This document shows, piece after piece, positions 34,072-45,428 of a stretch of 64,000 nt of DNA (within the stretch, counting starts at the first letter, position 1; the number at the start of each line of letters is the position of its first letter). This DNA is from Apodospora peruviana. Taxonomy: Eukaryota; Ascomycota; Sordariomycetes; Sordariales; Lasiosphaeriaceae. The notes beneath the pieces were generated by a model. It was given only the letters and a program-made list of their open reading frames with translations, had not been told where the DNA came from and ran no database searches. A program made the position numbers and the translations under genes. The stretch covers positions 3,750,001 through 3,814,000 of the forward strand of contig JAUEDM010000003.1 in the NCBI GenBank assembly GCA_033439685.1, written 5' to 3'.

Positions 34072-36023
34072 TCATCCCTCCATCCGTCTCTGGATATCGG
34101 TAAACACATAAGTCTGATGATCTGGATCACTGCAAGACTCATTCTTCGGGTCGTGCTTAAACTGGGAGACCTTGCCGTCGTGCTTGAGGCACGAGGTGGT
34201 GCTGTCGCCGCCGTGGTTGTTTGTAGGGCAGTAGTTGAGCGTCGGGTGCTCCAGACGCCTCTTCAACGACGCGTGGAACACGGCGTCGAAGGGAATGTCG
34301 CGCGTACCGCCCGCGTTGAGCGGGAAGCGGACGTTGGCCCAGACGTGCCTTTTTTCCTTGGCGTTCCATTCGAGCTCCCAGCGGGTGATGAAAGGCAGGT
34401 ATTCTATTATTAAGGTCAGTGTCAGTCATGGTCATGGACAGAGAGAGAGAAAGATGATAAGAGAATGATGCTTACCCATAAACTTCCACAGCAGCACCTT
34501 GAAGAAACCGGTGCCGTATCCGAACCTGAGCGAGTCGTGGTAGATGCCATCGAGCGCCGCCTCCTTCTTCTTTTGGAACTTGTCCTTGAAGGCTTTCAGG
34601 GTTTCCGGGCGCCACTTAACGGCTGCGGACTCGTCCTCCTCGCCAACAAGCTCGATCTCGCGGATCATCCAGGCCAGTGGGACGTCGCTCATCTGGAGGC
34701 GACCCTGACTAAGAGGCTTACCGCCGTGCGTCGGCTTCCGGGCCTGGAAGACGTTTTTAAGGCGCGCCCACCAGCCCTGGGTCCTAATTTCTCGGGTGTC
34801 GAGCGGGTTCTTCTTGGACGAGGGCCAGCCGCCGCCGACGTCGCCGTGGCAGCCGGGGAACCAAACCTCCCTGATGTCCTCCTTGTGGTCGTCGTGCTCG
34901 TCGGCCTCACGTTCGTCCTGCGCAAGCAGCGCGGCCTTGAACTTGACACGGCGCTCGTCGACGGCGACCGCGTGCCGGACGTACTTGGCAGTACCGGTCA
35001 CGGGCGTCGGCTTGGGAGCCTTGCTCTCCAGGACGGCGACCGAACTGACGCAGTCCCACATGCCGAGGAAGTAGACCTTGACGTTGTGCTCGGTGGGCTT
35101 GTCCTCGCCGGCGTGGTAGACCAGCTCCTTCCGGCAGAAGGTGTCGGCGAAGGCTGCAACCTCGTTGGCGGCCACGCTGTTGTGGTCATGGGGTTTCTGC
35201 GATTCCGAGTTCACGCCGTTGAACGCCGGCGTCGCCAGGGGCGTCAGTGTAGTCGTGGAGTTCTGGTCTCCGTTCAACGTGGCTGCCGCTTTCTTGGCCG
35301 CTTTCTTGGCCTTGGTGGGTTTGTAGTCCAGGATCTCGCCTGCCAGGTAGCGCTGGTAGAGACGATAGGCAAAAGGAACCATCTCCTCGTTGCCCTTGCA
35401 GAGGAGGCCGACGGTGTGGACCATGCGGCACAGGAACCTGGCGGTGAAGGCACCACGACTGAACCCGAAGATGTAGATTTTGTCGCCCTGTGAAACGGTG
35501 CAGACGTGTGTCAGTAGGTGTGCTCTGGTCAGACTAGGCAATGGGGGTGGCAAACTCACGGCTTCGTAGTAACGCATCAGGAAACGGTACCCGGCCAGCA
35601 CGTGTGCGTCAAAACCAGAACCGAAACCTTGGTCCAGGGTCTGGTCGATGGAGCCTTTAAGAGAGGCCAGCCACGACTTGTCCACAGTAGATGCGTTGAC
35701 ATCGTACGTGCCAATGCCGGCTAGGGATCTATGATTAGCTGCAGTACGATGCCGAAAAAGCCGGGGTAGAGATATTACTCACTCTGGTAGTAATGAAACT
35801 GCTCGGGGTTGTTGCGGTCGAGCTTGTTCAGCAGTTTGACCACGTTGGTGTCGGCATTGGTGCCGGTGAAGGCGTTTCCAGTGCCATCGAAGCAGAGGAT
35901 AAGCTTCCTCGGGTTCTGGCCGTCCGGCCGGGGCGCCTGTTCAGACACGCCAGACATGCCTGTGGCGGTTGAGCCGAAGCTCGCCTCGTGGTGAAAGTGG
36001 AAGGCCTGGTGGGCGTGAGACAT
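34072..36023 (-). CDS. DUF2235 (Tle1-like) alpha/beta hydrolase
   Basis: Four exons: 36023-35783, 35720-35560, 35487-34476 and 34403-34072, encoding 581 aa. DUF2235 proteins share the fold of bacterial type VI phospholipase effectors (Tle1) and are numerous in fungi, where their substrates are mostly unknown. The opening K-L-I-L-C-F-D-G-T-G-N (about residues 40-50), the Q-T-G-I-G-T-Y block created at the first splice junction, and the nucleophile elbow G-F-S-R-G-A with Ser144 are all diagnostic. Later W-F-P-G-C-H-G-D-V-G-G-G-W supplies the conserved Asp/His-containing motif. An Ala/Lys-rich insert with K-K-A-A-K-K-A-A-A at about residues 180-200 is variable. There is no signal peptide, so it is probably cytosolic. 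Phospholipase activity is inference. Confidence 0.93.
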
Positions 36024-37549
36024 GACGGCGGTTCAAGGAAAGGGACCTGAAGGGGGAGGAAGACGGTCAGGCGCGAAGGAGACTGGTGCCAGCGGTCCAG
36101 CGACCCATCAGGGACTCCCCATTTATCAGTATCCCACAATCCCACATCGTGTCTGCGATATACACTGCACGGAGGGTTTGTACGGGTTAGTACGCCTTGC
36201 ACCGCGTTCCAGATGCGCGTACCGGTACAACGCGGCTTGTTTCTGCCGGCCGGCCGGCAGGGGTGTCCCCTCAGCTCCGGTGTTTCCATTCCAATACTTG
36301 TCGATCGAGACCACATTCTCCATGTCGTGCAGAATCCTGCTGGGATCATGATTAGGAAATTGAGTATTGGGTGGCGTTTACAGCCAGAGAATCTAGACAC
36401 GGCTTCTTGCATCTTCATAACTCACATCCATCACTGTCTCACTCCAGGAGTCTGTCCCGCGATAAGGCAAGCTGGACCGCAAACCTGTCAAGTTGAGTTC
36501 AGCAAGCCACGTTCCGTAGATCGTTGCCTCTTGGCTTGGAGTATGCAGTTTCAGCAAGCCACGAACTGTCCGCCTGAGCTGATTTCAGCAAGCCACCAAA
36601 GAGGGGGTCTGCATGCTGCTACTGTAGCGAGCCAAGCTTCGGGGTTCAGCAAGCCACCGCGGGCACTAACGAAATTCTGCTAGGGCTATCGAAGCTTTGT
36701 GTTAATTACCCAGGAACCGATACAAGGTTCTGACAGGCTAAGACTCGGGGTGACATCCCCCCACCCGAGGGGCTGAGACCACGACCCTTGGACCCTACTG
36801 GTGGCACGTCCAGACGCATCCTGCATGCCGTGCAGGGTCGTCCAAAGTGAGCTGTCTTTCTTCCCCTCCTTTGAGGCTTTCCCTTTCCCACCTTTCCCTT
36901 CTTATCATTGCTGGAGAAGGCGGAGTGGTGCCACCAACCCGCATATGTACACAGCTCCGGATCTTGTGCAATAATCCGCACGGGGAATCCCGTATGATAC
37001 CAGACACTGTGTGCTGTGGAATGCAACACTGAATATTGCGCGCGTATCGAGCCTAACTCAGGTGGTATATCCCAGCAGGCGGCAGACGCCCGTCGATCCC
37101 CAACAGGCCCCAACCGGGCAACCCGGAATGAACCCGGCCCTGACTTTCAACCAGTCGATCCCCTTCCAAGAGACCTTTGTATCACAACACGGCCTCATCC
37201 CCATAGGGGCCATAGTGCAAGTAGCACAGTGGATGGGGTTCATCCGAAAGTGCACAACGATGTGTGCTACTAGTGATCAAGTGCTTTTCGGGGCTGCATT
37301 ACCATGTCCTATGGGGTCTTCGACCTGGGCGAATGAGGACGGCGAAGAAGGTCAGCCAAGACTGAGGGGAAGGCGATGCGGTCTATACCGTAGCTGTGTT
37401 GGGAGTTCCATGTCTGGTATAAAGAGATGAGGTCTGCAGGGAGGCGTCCGGGGGAGGTGAACAGAGGAGACACACGCCAGCTGTGCCCCTCATCACAGCA
37501 CCAATATCGTCATCGACACAGTAATTAGGTTTCCGGAACGTGAGTAAGC
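36024..37549. promoter_or_regulatory. Divergent intergenic region with four 13-bp direct repeats
   Basis: It separates the DUF2235 gene (-) and the dioxygenase-P450 gene (+). TTCAGCAAGCCAC occurs four times on the plus strand within 160 bp (36498, 36550, 36584, 36645). No coding sequence is supported; overlapping frames of 100-156 codons on both strands have no signature. Confidence 0.55.
36498..36657 (+). repeat. Four direct copies of TTCAGCAAGCCAC
   Basis: Exact 13-mers at 36498-36510, 36550-36562, 36584-36596 and 36645-36657, all in the same orientation with 21-48 bp spacers of unrelated sequence. They may be a clustered regulator-binding site or a decayed minisatellite. Confidence 0.85.
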
Positions 37550-40500
37550 ATGGCTTCTGACGAGAAGTTCCAGGCGGGTGAGACGTACGCCGATCCGAAG
37601 AAGGCTCCGGCCTACTCGCTCAGCGACCCTGTCAGGCTTGCCCATGCTATCCACACACAGGCAGGCAAGGTCGGCAAGCAGGTGTCTCCGTCACAGCTCG
37701 TTGAAATCATCGGGAGTCTGACGGAGAAGCCTCTTGACGACAGCAAGGGGTAAGTGTCATTCATGTCCGCCTTGTATAGATGTTGAGTCTAATAGCCAGA
37801 CAGGACAACCGAGGCCCTGATCGGAATCTTGACCGCTCTCGACTCTGGATCTCCGCTCAGGACTCAGCTCACCAACAAGCTCATCGACTCGCTCTGGGGC
37901 AACCTTCAGCACCCACCTCTGAGCTATGTCGGCGGTGCTGTCAAGTACGAGGTCGTCGACCCCCCGCAGCCCGCCGAGGCCAAGAGGGTAGAATCCATCC
38001 AGTTCAAGGTTCCGGGCACCAACGTCACGCTGAAGGAGCAGATCCCCCAGTCGCCCGACGGCATCTTCCAGTACCGCATGCCCGATGGTAGCTACAACAA
38101 CATCCTGAACCCCAACCTGGGCAAGGCCGGCACGCCCTACGCCAAGTCGGTCAGGCCGGAAAAGCGTCTGCACGGCGTGAAGCCGGATCCCGGTCTGCTC
38201 TTCGACCTCCTCATGGCTCGTGACGACAAGCATTTCCAGGAGAACGAGGGCGGTATCTCGTCCATGTTCTTCTACCATGCCTCCATCATCATCCATGACA
38301 TCTTCCGGACGAGCCGAACCGACCAGAACAAGTCGGATACGTCGTCGTATCTCGACCTCGCTCCGCTGTACGGCTCCTCCCTGAAGGACCAGCTGGAGAT
38401 CCGCACCATGAAGGAGGGCCTGCTGAAGCCTGATACCTTCCACGAGAAGCGCCTCCTCGGCCAGCCCGCGGGTGTCAACGTCATGCTGGTCCTCTACAGC
38501 CGTTTCCACAACTACGTGGCCGACATCCTGCTCAAGATCAACGAGGGCGGGCGCTTCACGCTGGCGCTGCCCAAGGACCCGACCGAGGTCGACCGTGCCA
38601 AGGCCATCGCCAAGCAGGACCACGACCTCTTCAACACGGCGCGGCTGATCACGGGCGGGCTTTACATCAACATCTGCCTGCACGACTACCTGCGCGCCAT
38701 CACCAACACGCACCACTCGGCCAGCGACTGGACGCTGGACCCGCGCGTCGAGATGGAGAAGACGCTGTTCGCCAACGACGGCACTCCGCGCGGCGTCGGT
38801 AACCAGGTCAGCGTCGAGTTCAACCTGCTGTACCGCTTCCACTCGTGCATCTCCAAGAAGGACGAGCGCTGGATCAACGGCTTCTTCCTCAAGCTGTTCC
38901 CGGGCAAAAAAGCCGAGGACTTTGAGCACATCAGCTGGCCCGAGCTGGGCATGGCCCTGCAGGCCTACGAGCAGTCCATCCCCGCCGACCCCAGCGTCCG
39001 CGAGTTCGACACCCTGAAGCGCGGCCCGGACGGCAAGTTCAAAGACAGCGAGCTCGTCGCCGTGCTCGAGGCGGCCATGCAGGACCCGGCCGGCGTCTTT
39101 GGGGCGCGCACGATCCCCAAGGCGCTCAAGATCGTCGAGGTGCTCGGCATCAACCAGGCGCGCAAGTGGCAGGTCGCGTCGCTCAACGAGTTCCGCCAGT
39201 TCTTCGGCCTCAAGCGTCACGAGACCTTTGAGAGCATCAACTCGGACAAGGAGATCGCGAGCCTGCTCGAGAAGCTGTACACCGACCCGGACATGGTCGA
39301 GCTGTACCCCGGCCTGATGATCGAGAACATCAAGCCGATCCGCAACACGGGCTGCGGCATCTGCCCGCCCTACTCGCTCGGCCGCGCCGTGCTGTCCGAC
39401 GCCGTCACGCTTGTGCGGTCAGACCGGTTCAACACCATCGACTACACCGTCGCCAACCTGACGGCGTGGGGCTACAACGAGGTCCAGTTCGACAACAAGA
39501 CGATGGGCGGGTCGATGCTGTACAAGCTGATCCAGCGCGGCCTGCCGGGCTGGTTCCCTTTCAACTCCATCTCGGTCATGCAGCCCTTCTACACCAAGCA
39601 GGGCAACGAGAAGATTGCGCGCGAGATCGGCACATTCGACCAGTTCACCACCGCCGGAGCCAAGCCGCCGCCCAAGCCCGTCGTCGTGGTGACCAGCGAC
39701 TCGATCAAGCAGGTGCTCAGCAACCCCAAGGGGTTCGCCGTGCCCTGGCTGCAAGCCGTCGCCACGCTGTTCCCCGGCAAGAAGGACCTCAGCTGGTTCA
39801 TGCTGGCGGGCGACGAGGCGGCCAACTACGCGCACCGCGCGAGCATGGAGAAGGCCATGGCCAAGATTCCGAACCTCGCCGGCGCCGTGCGCGACTTCAT
39901 GGCCACCGTCGGCACGCAACTGATCCAAAAGAACACGTTCAAGCTCAAGGAGGGCCTCGAGCAGATCGACATCATCCGCGACGTGGCCATCCCGCTCAAC
40001 GCGCAGCTGCTCAACGACCTCTTCTACTTCGACATGAAGACGGACGAGAACCCGAGCGGCTCTTTCAACGCCGCGCAGCTGTACCGCCACCTGCTCGACA
40101 TCCGCATCTGGGGCGTCAACAACAACGACCCGGCCCAGGCGTGGAACCGGCGACGAAGAGCGCAGGAGGGTGCCACGGCCATCATCTCGTCGACCCGCAA
40201 GCTGGTTGACTGGGTTGTGCACAGCAAGGGATTTGGTCTGGGCATCGCGTCGACCATCTCGGCTGCGCTCTCGTCCGAGAAGAAGGGCTCGCTGAGGTCG
40301 TGCGGCCATTCGTTGGTGCAGGAGCTGCTTGCTCAGGGCAACTCGGCCGAGAAGGTGACGGACTGCCTGTGGTTGACGGCATTTGGCGGCATCGGTGTGC
40401 CTGTTACTGCCGTACGTTTCTCGCCCTTGTTATCTATGAAACTCCACATAATAATATACTGACACTGGTGACGACGGTCTAGTTCTACGAAGTAATGGAA

Positions 40501-41274
40501 TTCTTCCTCCGTCCCGAAAACGCAGCCATCTGGGCCGAGGTCCAGAGCATCGCGGAAAAGGGCGACGACGCGGCGCTGTACGCCTACATCACCGAGGCCC
40601 AGCGGCTGACCAGCACCCAGCGCAACGTGCGCATCGCCACGGGTCCCGCCACGCTCGAGGGCAAATCCATCGAGAGAGGTGATCTGGTCGTCATGATGCT
40701 CGTACGTTTTCCCTCCCCCACCCTACCTCCATCCCACACACACACTCTTAACCTAACAATGTGTCTTGTCTGTAACATAGGGTCTGGCGGGACGCATGGA
40801 ATCCGAAGTCGGGCCGACGGCAATGAAATTTGACCCGTACCGCAAGACCGAGGCGGGCATCGTCACGCCCTTCAGCTACGGCAAGCACCAGTGCTTCGGC
40901 CGCGACCCGGCCGTGGCCTTCCTCATTGGGCTGGTCAAGCTGGTCGCCAGCCTCAAGAACCTGCGGCCGGCGCCCGGCGAGATGGGCAAGGTCAAGACCA
41001 TCCAGGTCGGGTCCGAGAAGGCTTACCTCAATGATAGTTGGTCCTATCTCGGATTTGACGCTAGCAGTACGTTTTTTCACCGTTGTTCTTGTTGAGGATG
41101 GTGACTAACATCAGTGATAAAACAGCCTGGAAAGTCCATTTCGATGGCCACGGTAAGGGCACGTTCAAGGGCGACAGGGAGCCGACCGCGCCGGTGTCCA
41201 TGGACACGTATTACGCCAACATACAGAAGCGTAAGGCTGAGTTTATGGAAAAGGTTGCTACCCATCAGCACTGA
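37550..41274 (+). CDS. Linoleate diol synthase/psi-producing oxygenase (dioxygenase-P450 fusion)
   Basis: Five exons: 37550-37749, 37804-40411, 40483-40701, 40781-41066 and 41126-41274, encoding 1153 aa, the normal family length. The N-terminal heme peroxidase-like dioxygenase adds O2 to C18 fatty acids, and the C-terminal P450 rearranges the hydroperoxide, giving oxylipins that affect sporulation. Candidate distal heme His231 is in I-I-I-H-D-I-F. Catalytic Tyr410 and proximal His413 are in L-L-Y-R-F-H-S. The P450 half has an E-A-Q-R (ExxR-like) segment in exon 3 and an intact heme-thiolate Cys1047 in F-S-Y-G-K-H-Q-C-F-G-R-D, so both halves look active, unlike PpoC-type proteins, which lack the Cys. 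The I-helix region before exon 3 reads A-F-G-G-I-G-V-P-V without the Asn-Gln pair I associate with diol synthases, so the P450 product is uncertain (diol or allene oxide). Confidence 0.95.
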
Positions 41275-41661
41275 GCGTAGCTGGGTGAAATGGGACGATT
41301 TTTTTCGGAATGGTCATGAAAGATGTTGGGTATCTTATTTGTATTGACTTAGTCTGATGGAGCACTTAATCTGATGGAGCACTTAGTCTGATGGAGCTAT
41401 GAATTATGAGACCAGGTACATACCTACTGTTAGGTAGCTGAGGAAATACCTAGCAATGACGTATTTGATGACTTATATCTTTGAGGTCAGGGACTGAGTT
41501 GTGATGTAGCACAGGTGAGAGAAAGGTGTTGTACGTACCTATGTGGGTTGATATGCCTTTTGGCTCACTACCTGGTAGTTTTCGGCCACAATCCTGCATA
41601 CACCTCATCTTCCAGGAGAAACGATTGGAAGCTGGTAAGTAACAATGTATTTAATGAAGTG
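41275..41661. other. Convergent intergenic spacer with 17-bp tandem repeat
   Basis: It lies between the 3' ends of the oxygenase (+) and HET (-) genes. It contains three tandem copies of a 17-bp unit and nothing else recognisable. Confidence 0.6.
41347..41397. repeat. 17-bp tandem repeat, three copies
   Basis: The units are CTTA(G/A)TCTGATGGAGC(A/T), head to tail. The middle copy differs from the first at one base and the last copy ends in T. It is a small minisatellite. Confidence 0.85.
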
Positions 41662-43524
41662 TTATGGGAAAGTTCCAGTCGCTGCCACTAAAGGGAACTC
41701 GGAGCGATGCGAAACTTCAACCATTCGCTTGAAATGAATAGTAAGCACATAGCTCGAACTCTTTCCCCAAGGAAAAAAAACACCCATGCCGCCGAATTCA
41801 CGAATCAGCCCGTCCTTACAGTTGGTGGAGTCCTCGGTGGCCGTTTCCAGACTCTCAAGACTACCAATGGACAGCGTGATTCCAGTCCGGATTCCTGGCA
41901 TAAGAACCTCCACAACTCTTGTGCGCACATCCTCCCAAGTCAGGGGCTGCTGGCCACCAGGGGCATGATTCTCAATCAAGAATCGGCGGAAATAGCTAAG
42001 GACCCACCACCTTCTTCCTTCCCGTTTCGTTTTGGAGTTTGCGACTTCGAAGAGTTCCTTGGCGCACGGGTCCTTGTCCGTGTACAAGACCGCAACGGGC
42101 AATGACCGGTTCTCTGCCAGACAGCCAGTAAACAGACCGCAGATCAAGAGACACTGACAGATGTGCGTGTCGCCGTGATATAGGTTGAAGGTCTGGAACG
42201 CGGTGAACGGCGGGTAGATGGTCGTCTGGTGGTCTGCCGCCTCAGCGGCGGATTCCATGGTGAGAAAGTGGCCGGAGTGTCCGGTTCCAAACCACAGCGT
42301 CTCCGGGGACGAGAATATGTCCTGGACCGCGTAGGCGTGTCTATATCCGTCCAAGTTGTAGTGGACGTACATACGGCTCTCGAGACCGAGCGAGATCTGC
42401 TGAATCTGCTCGTCGCGGAGGAACTTCTGGATGTATATCGTCTTTCTGCCCGTCGTCCACACCCGCATGTCGCCAGCGGTATGCAGGTGTCCAGGATCCA
42501 GCCTCACCCATCCGAGTGCCGTTTTCGAGATGTAGATTCCTACCAGCTGGGCTTTTCCTGTTCCGGGTCGAGGGCGGCAGCACTCGAGAGCCAGAATGTC
42601 TTCGAATTGACTTTTGATGTGGTTGAGGCTGTTGCCGACCCTGGCCTCTATCTTGACCCCGTTGTTGGTCATGGTGAAGTCCGGGTTCGGGTCCAAGTAG
42701 TTGTGGTATCTCATCAGGCCGTGGCAGCTGGCGAACTCTGATGGGGATGTGGCCAGAATGCCCCTGAACTTGACGGAAGGGTCGGACGCGGTCCAAGCAA
42801 AGAGCGACAGGTCGTTTGTTTCTTTCGAAATTTCTTCTTGCAAGCGCACGAACGCTCGCTGACCCTCTCCGTAAATCAGGGGCATGTGGACGTCGAAGAT
42901 TCCCAGCAGGCAGTAGGCCATGTCTTCCATCCTGGTGGTCTGCCGCCTCGAGGCCCACGACATCTTGCGCGCTACCGGCATCTGCGGTAGAAGGGCGCTG
43001 TTCCCGAGGACGCGGGCATCGATCCCGGTGACTTGCGACAGCTCGTTGCGCAGGGCCGCTTTGGTGCCCCGGAACTCCCACCCTGCATCGTAGAAGCGAA
43101 TTTGTCGGGGTGCAATCAGCTCTTGCAAAGTCCACCCACGGGTGAACCACCGGTACGTCTGGTCACCAGAGAGCCAGTCGTCGTCGCCGCCGGGAGGTAA
43201 GTCGGCGATGAAGGCGTAGCAGACTTCTGCATCTTTATACCACTTAAACATGGAATTGATCGCCTCGGTAAGCTCGGCGCTGCTGGTCTTGTCGATGCAG
43301 CATGTGTCGACCCACGCGTACATGAGACCCTCGGACTCGGCCAGCTCGCACGTCTTTTGGATCTTGGCATAGCCCGCCTTTGGTTCTTTGACTTCTGTGG
43401 GGTTGGAGAATTCCTGGAAGGACACCTCTCCATCCTCCCAGGTGTGTGAGAGTATGGCGTACTTGACACTTTCGGGTTGGAGAAGGTGCTCAAGGCGCAT
43501 GGTGCTAGTGTTGATGAGCCACAT
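41662..43524 (-). CDS. HET-domain incompatibility protein
   Basis: A single exon of 620 aa from the ATG at 43524. An upstream in-frame start at 43605 adds 27 residues, but the family normally opens as M-W-L-I-N-T-S-T-M-R-L-E. The HET domain (PF06985) is complete: Y-A-I-L-S-H-T-W, Y-A-W-V-D-T-C-C-I-D-K, a W-Y-K-D-A block, and R-G-W-T-L-Q-E-L-I-A-P (residues about 20-150). HET domains are TIR-related effectors that trigger cell death when incompatible hyphae fuse. The region after residue 250 has no NACHT or WD repeats, so this is the stand-alone HET architecture, not a HET-E-type receptor. It is in tandem with the F-box-like and ankyrin genes on the same strand. Confidence 0.95.
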   Translation of the reverse strand: MWLINTSTMRLEHLLQPESVKYAILSHTWEDGEVSFQEFSNPTEVKEPKAGYAKIQKTCELAESEGLMYAWVDTCCIDKTSSAELTEAINSMFKWYKDAEVCYAFIADLPPGGDDDWLSGDQTYRWFTRGWTLQELIAPRQIRFYDAGWEFRGTKAALRNELSQVTGIDARVLGNSALLPQMPVARKMSWASRRQTTRMEDMAYCLLGIFDVHMPLIYGEGQRAFVRLQEEISKETNDLSLFAWTASDPSVKFRGILATSPSEFASCHGLMRYHNYLDPNPDFTMTNNGVKIEARVGNSLNHIKSQFEDILALECCRPRPGTGKAQLVGIYISKTALGWVRLDPGHLHTAGDMRVWTTGRKTIYIQKFLRDEQIQQISLGLESRMYVHYNLDGYRHAYAVQDIFSSPETLWFGTGHSGHFLTMESAAEAADHQTTIYPPFTAFQTFNLYHGDTHICQCLLICGLFTGCLAENRSLPVAVLYTDKDPCAKELFEVANSKTKREGRRWWVLSYFRRFLIENHAPGGQQPLTWEDVRTRVVEVLMPGIRTGITLSIGSLESLETATEDSTNCKDGLIREFGGMGVFFPWGKSSSYVLTIHFKRMVEVSHRSEFPLVAATGTFP

Positions 43525-43937
43525 ATCGCCGGTGTTAGCGATGCAGCTGTTTGCTGTTGCGTGTTGTTGATTGGGTATGGGGAAGAAAGAGAACTGAAAC
43601 CTCACTGGAGCTCAAGTTCCTCTCAGCCCCTGGTCAAAAGCCTGCAGCATAACGTGATCGAACATGCAGCGGCCAATACAGGCCTCCAACTACGACTTGT
43701 AGACATAGATTCTGGTCTCAGAATATTGCAACACACTGAAATGTGACTGTAATTACTGCTAGGTTTATTACTTAAATCAATAAATAAATACAAACAGATC
43801 CGGTGAGTGTAATGTTCTGACAAATGGAATTAAAGTCAAAATATGTCCTCAATACCCGGGCACCAACAACTCCACCAATCCAAGGAAATCCCATCCATAA
43901 CGTTACCTGGTGGTTTACCTGGTATATAGCACCCTAC
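43525..43937. other. Intergenic, HET gene promoter
   Basis: 413 bp between two minus-strand genes. It holds the promoter of the HET gene and the terminator of the F-box-like gene. No other feature is seen. Confidence 0.5.
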
Positions 43938-45428
43938 TTACTTCCCGTCCGTGGCCTCCCGCCGAGCCCGACACTTCTCCAACAGCCTCTCCAGGCTCCT
44001 CTGATCCTCCTCGAGGAACTCCTTATGGAAGTTCGCAGTCTGATCCTCCCCATCATCAGGATCGAAATAATCTGTTATCTCCCCATCGTCCTTCGCCTCA
44101 GGCCAATGCGTGGGCAATATCCCATTATTGAACACGACATAGCGCTTCGCAAACGCCTCGGCGCCACCACAAAAATCCCGATTCTCAACGCCATACCCCT
44201 TCCCGCTCCAGATCTGCCGCAGTTCAAAATCATAAGAACCCTCACTCTTGGGGTACTCAAAACAAAACTCCTTGAGATTCGGCAGCCCGTCGGCGATCTT
44301 ATCAAAGAACTGGCTCCAAGTCCCGCGGTACCGGAACTCGTTGCACCAGTCGTCTCCACCCCTCCTGGAAGAAAGCTCCTCCCAGCCCTGCTTGCTGGGC
44401 TTCCACTCCCTCACATTCTCCTTGTCGATCCGCATGAGCGGGGCGATCATGCACCTGTGCATGACGAGCTTGGTCAGAGACTTTTGCGCGAGGATCCAGT
44501 CGAGCTGGTCGTCATAGGTAAGAGTGTAGTACCCCAGCGACAGCGTCTCGAGCTTCGGAAACGAGATGCCCGACGGATCAAAATAGCCCGGGAAGCACCC
44601 CCAGTTCTCGTTCCTCGAGTACAGCGACAGGGCCTTCAAGTTGGCAGCGACCGGCTTCAGCCATTTAGCGACAAGATGGCCCGGGAAGGTCTGCAGCTCG
44701 AGGCACTTGTAGTCGTGGTCCGGTCCGTGCTCGTTGTACTCCTGGATCATGCCGATGTGCAGCTCGTCCAGCTGCTGCATGACGGCCGAGAACAGCTCCG
44801 AGTCGGTGAAGGTGTCGATGGGCGCGTTCTGGAGGTTTCGGAGCGTCAGACTGCGGATTTTGCTCCTCGGAACGCCGTCGTCATCCATCCTGTTTTTTAT
44901 CGCACGAAAGACGCGTTCGAGGATCTCGACTCTGTGCGACAGGTCTTCGTTGACATCCATGTACCAGTGTTCATCCGACGCGACACCCTGGCACTCGTTG
45001 GTAAATGCCAGCTCGAGCGAGTCGAGCCTGGGAAACTTGGACAGCGCGGCTAAGGCGTCACAAAAGTCGTCCATCTCGTCGATGGGGTCGCCTTCTTGGG
45101 CATGCTCATCGAGATCTTCCCGTGTTTGGATGAGGGCGTGGCGAGGAAGCAGCGATAGGGTCTCGCTGTCTGCGATGCTTTGCCAGCGAGTGATGGCACT
45201 GTGCGCGGGGGTGAGGGTGACTTGCTCGTAGAGCTTCCGGCGAGCATGTGCGTCCATGGATTTGTTGACCAGCCGAAGGCTTTTCAGCGTGTCGTTGCCG
45301 TCGACTTGCTCGATGACGTTGGACACGACCTCGGGCGCGAGATTGAGAAGACTCCTAGTTCCCGATACATGGGAAGCATTGGCTCCATGTTCGCCGGGAG
45401 GGTTGTTTTGGAGTTGCGACGAAGACAT
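43938..45428 (-). CDS. F-box-like protein
   Basis: A single exon of 496 aa from the ATG at 45428; upstream codons to 45680 are open but look untranslated. The segment L-L-N-L-A-P-E-V-V-S-N-V-I-E followed by L-K-S-L-R-L-V-N-K-S-M (residues about 27-55) matches the fungal F-box pattern, which binds Skp1 in SCF ubiquitin ligases. Further on are degenerate leucine-rich stretches (L-D-S-L-E-L-A-F, I-R-S-L-T-L-R-N-L, L-E-T-L-S-L-G-Y) that could recognise a target. The C-terminus is acidic. F-box proteins of this form are expanded in filamentous fungi and mostly uncharacterised. The assignment rests on the short N-terminal motif, so it is moderate. Confidence 0.8.
   Translation of the reverse strand: MSSSQLQNNPPGEHGANASHVSGTRSLLNLAPEVVSNVIEQVDGNDTLKSLRLVNKSMDAHARRKLYEQVTLTPAHSAITRWQSIADSETLSLLPRHALIQTREDLDEHAQEGDPIDEMDDFCDALAALSKFPRLDSLELAFTNECQGVASDEHWYMDVNEDLSHRVEILERVFRAIKNRMDDDGVPRSKIRSLTLRNLQNAPIDTFTDSELFSAVMQQLDELHIGMIQEYNEHGPDHDYKCLELQTFPGHLVAKWLKPVAANLKALSLYSRNENWGCFPGYFDPSGISFPKLETLSLGYYTLTYDDQLDWILAQKSLTKLVMHRCMIAPLMRIDKENVREWKPSKQGWEELSSRRGGDDWCNEFRYRGTWSQFFDKIADGLPNLKEFCFEYPKSEGSYDFELRQIWSGKGYGVENRDFCGGAEAFAKRYVVFNNGILPTHWPEAKDDGEITDYFDPDDGEDQTANFHKEFLEEDQRSLERLLEKCRARREATDGK

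Noticed and set aside
36498..36657. CRISPR-like repeat-spacer pattern
   Set aside because: Repeats of 13 bp with unequal spacers (21-48 bp) in a eukaryotic nuclear genome; no cas genes.
30248..41274. Secondary-metabolite biosynthetic cluster
   Set aside because: A reductase, a Zn2Cys6 factor and an oxygenase fusion are present, but there is no polyketide, peptide or terpene core enzyme; the oxygenase is a fatty-acid enzyme.
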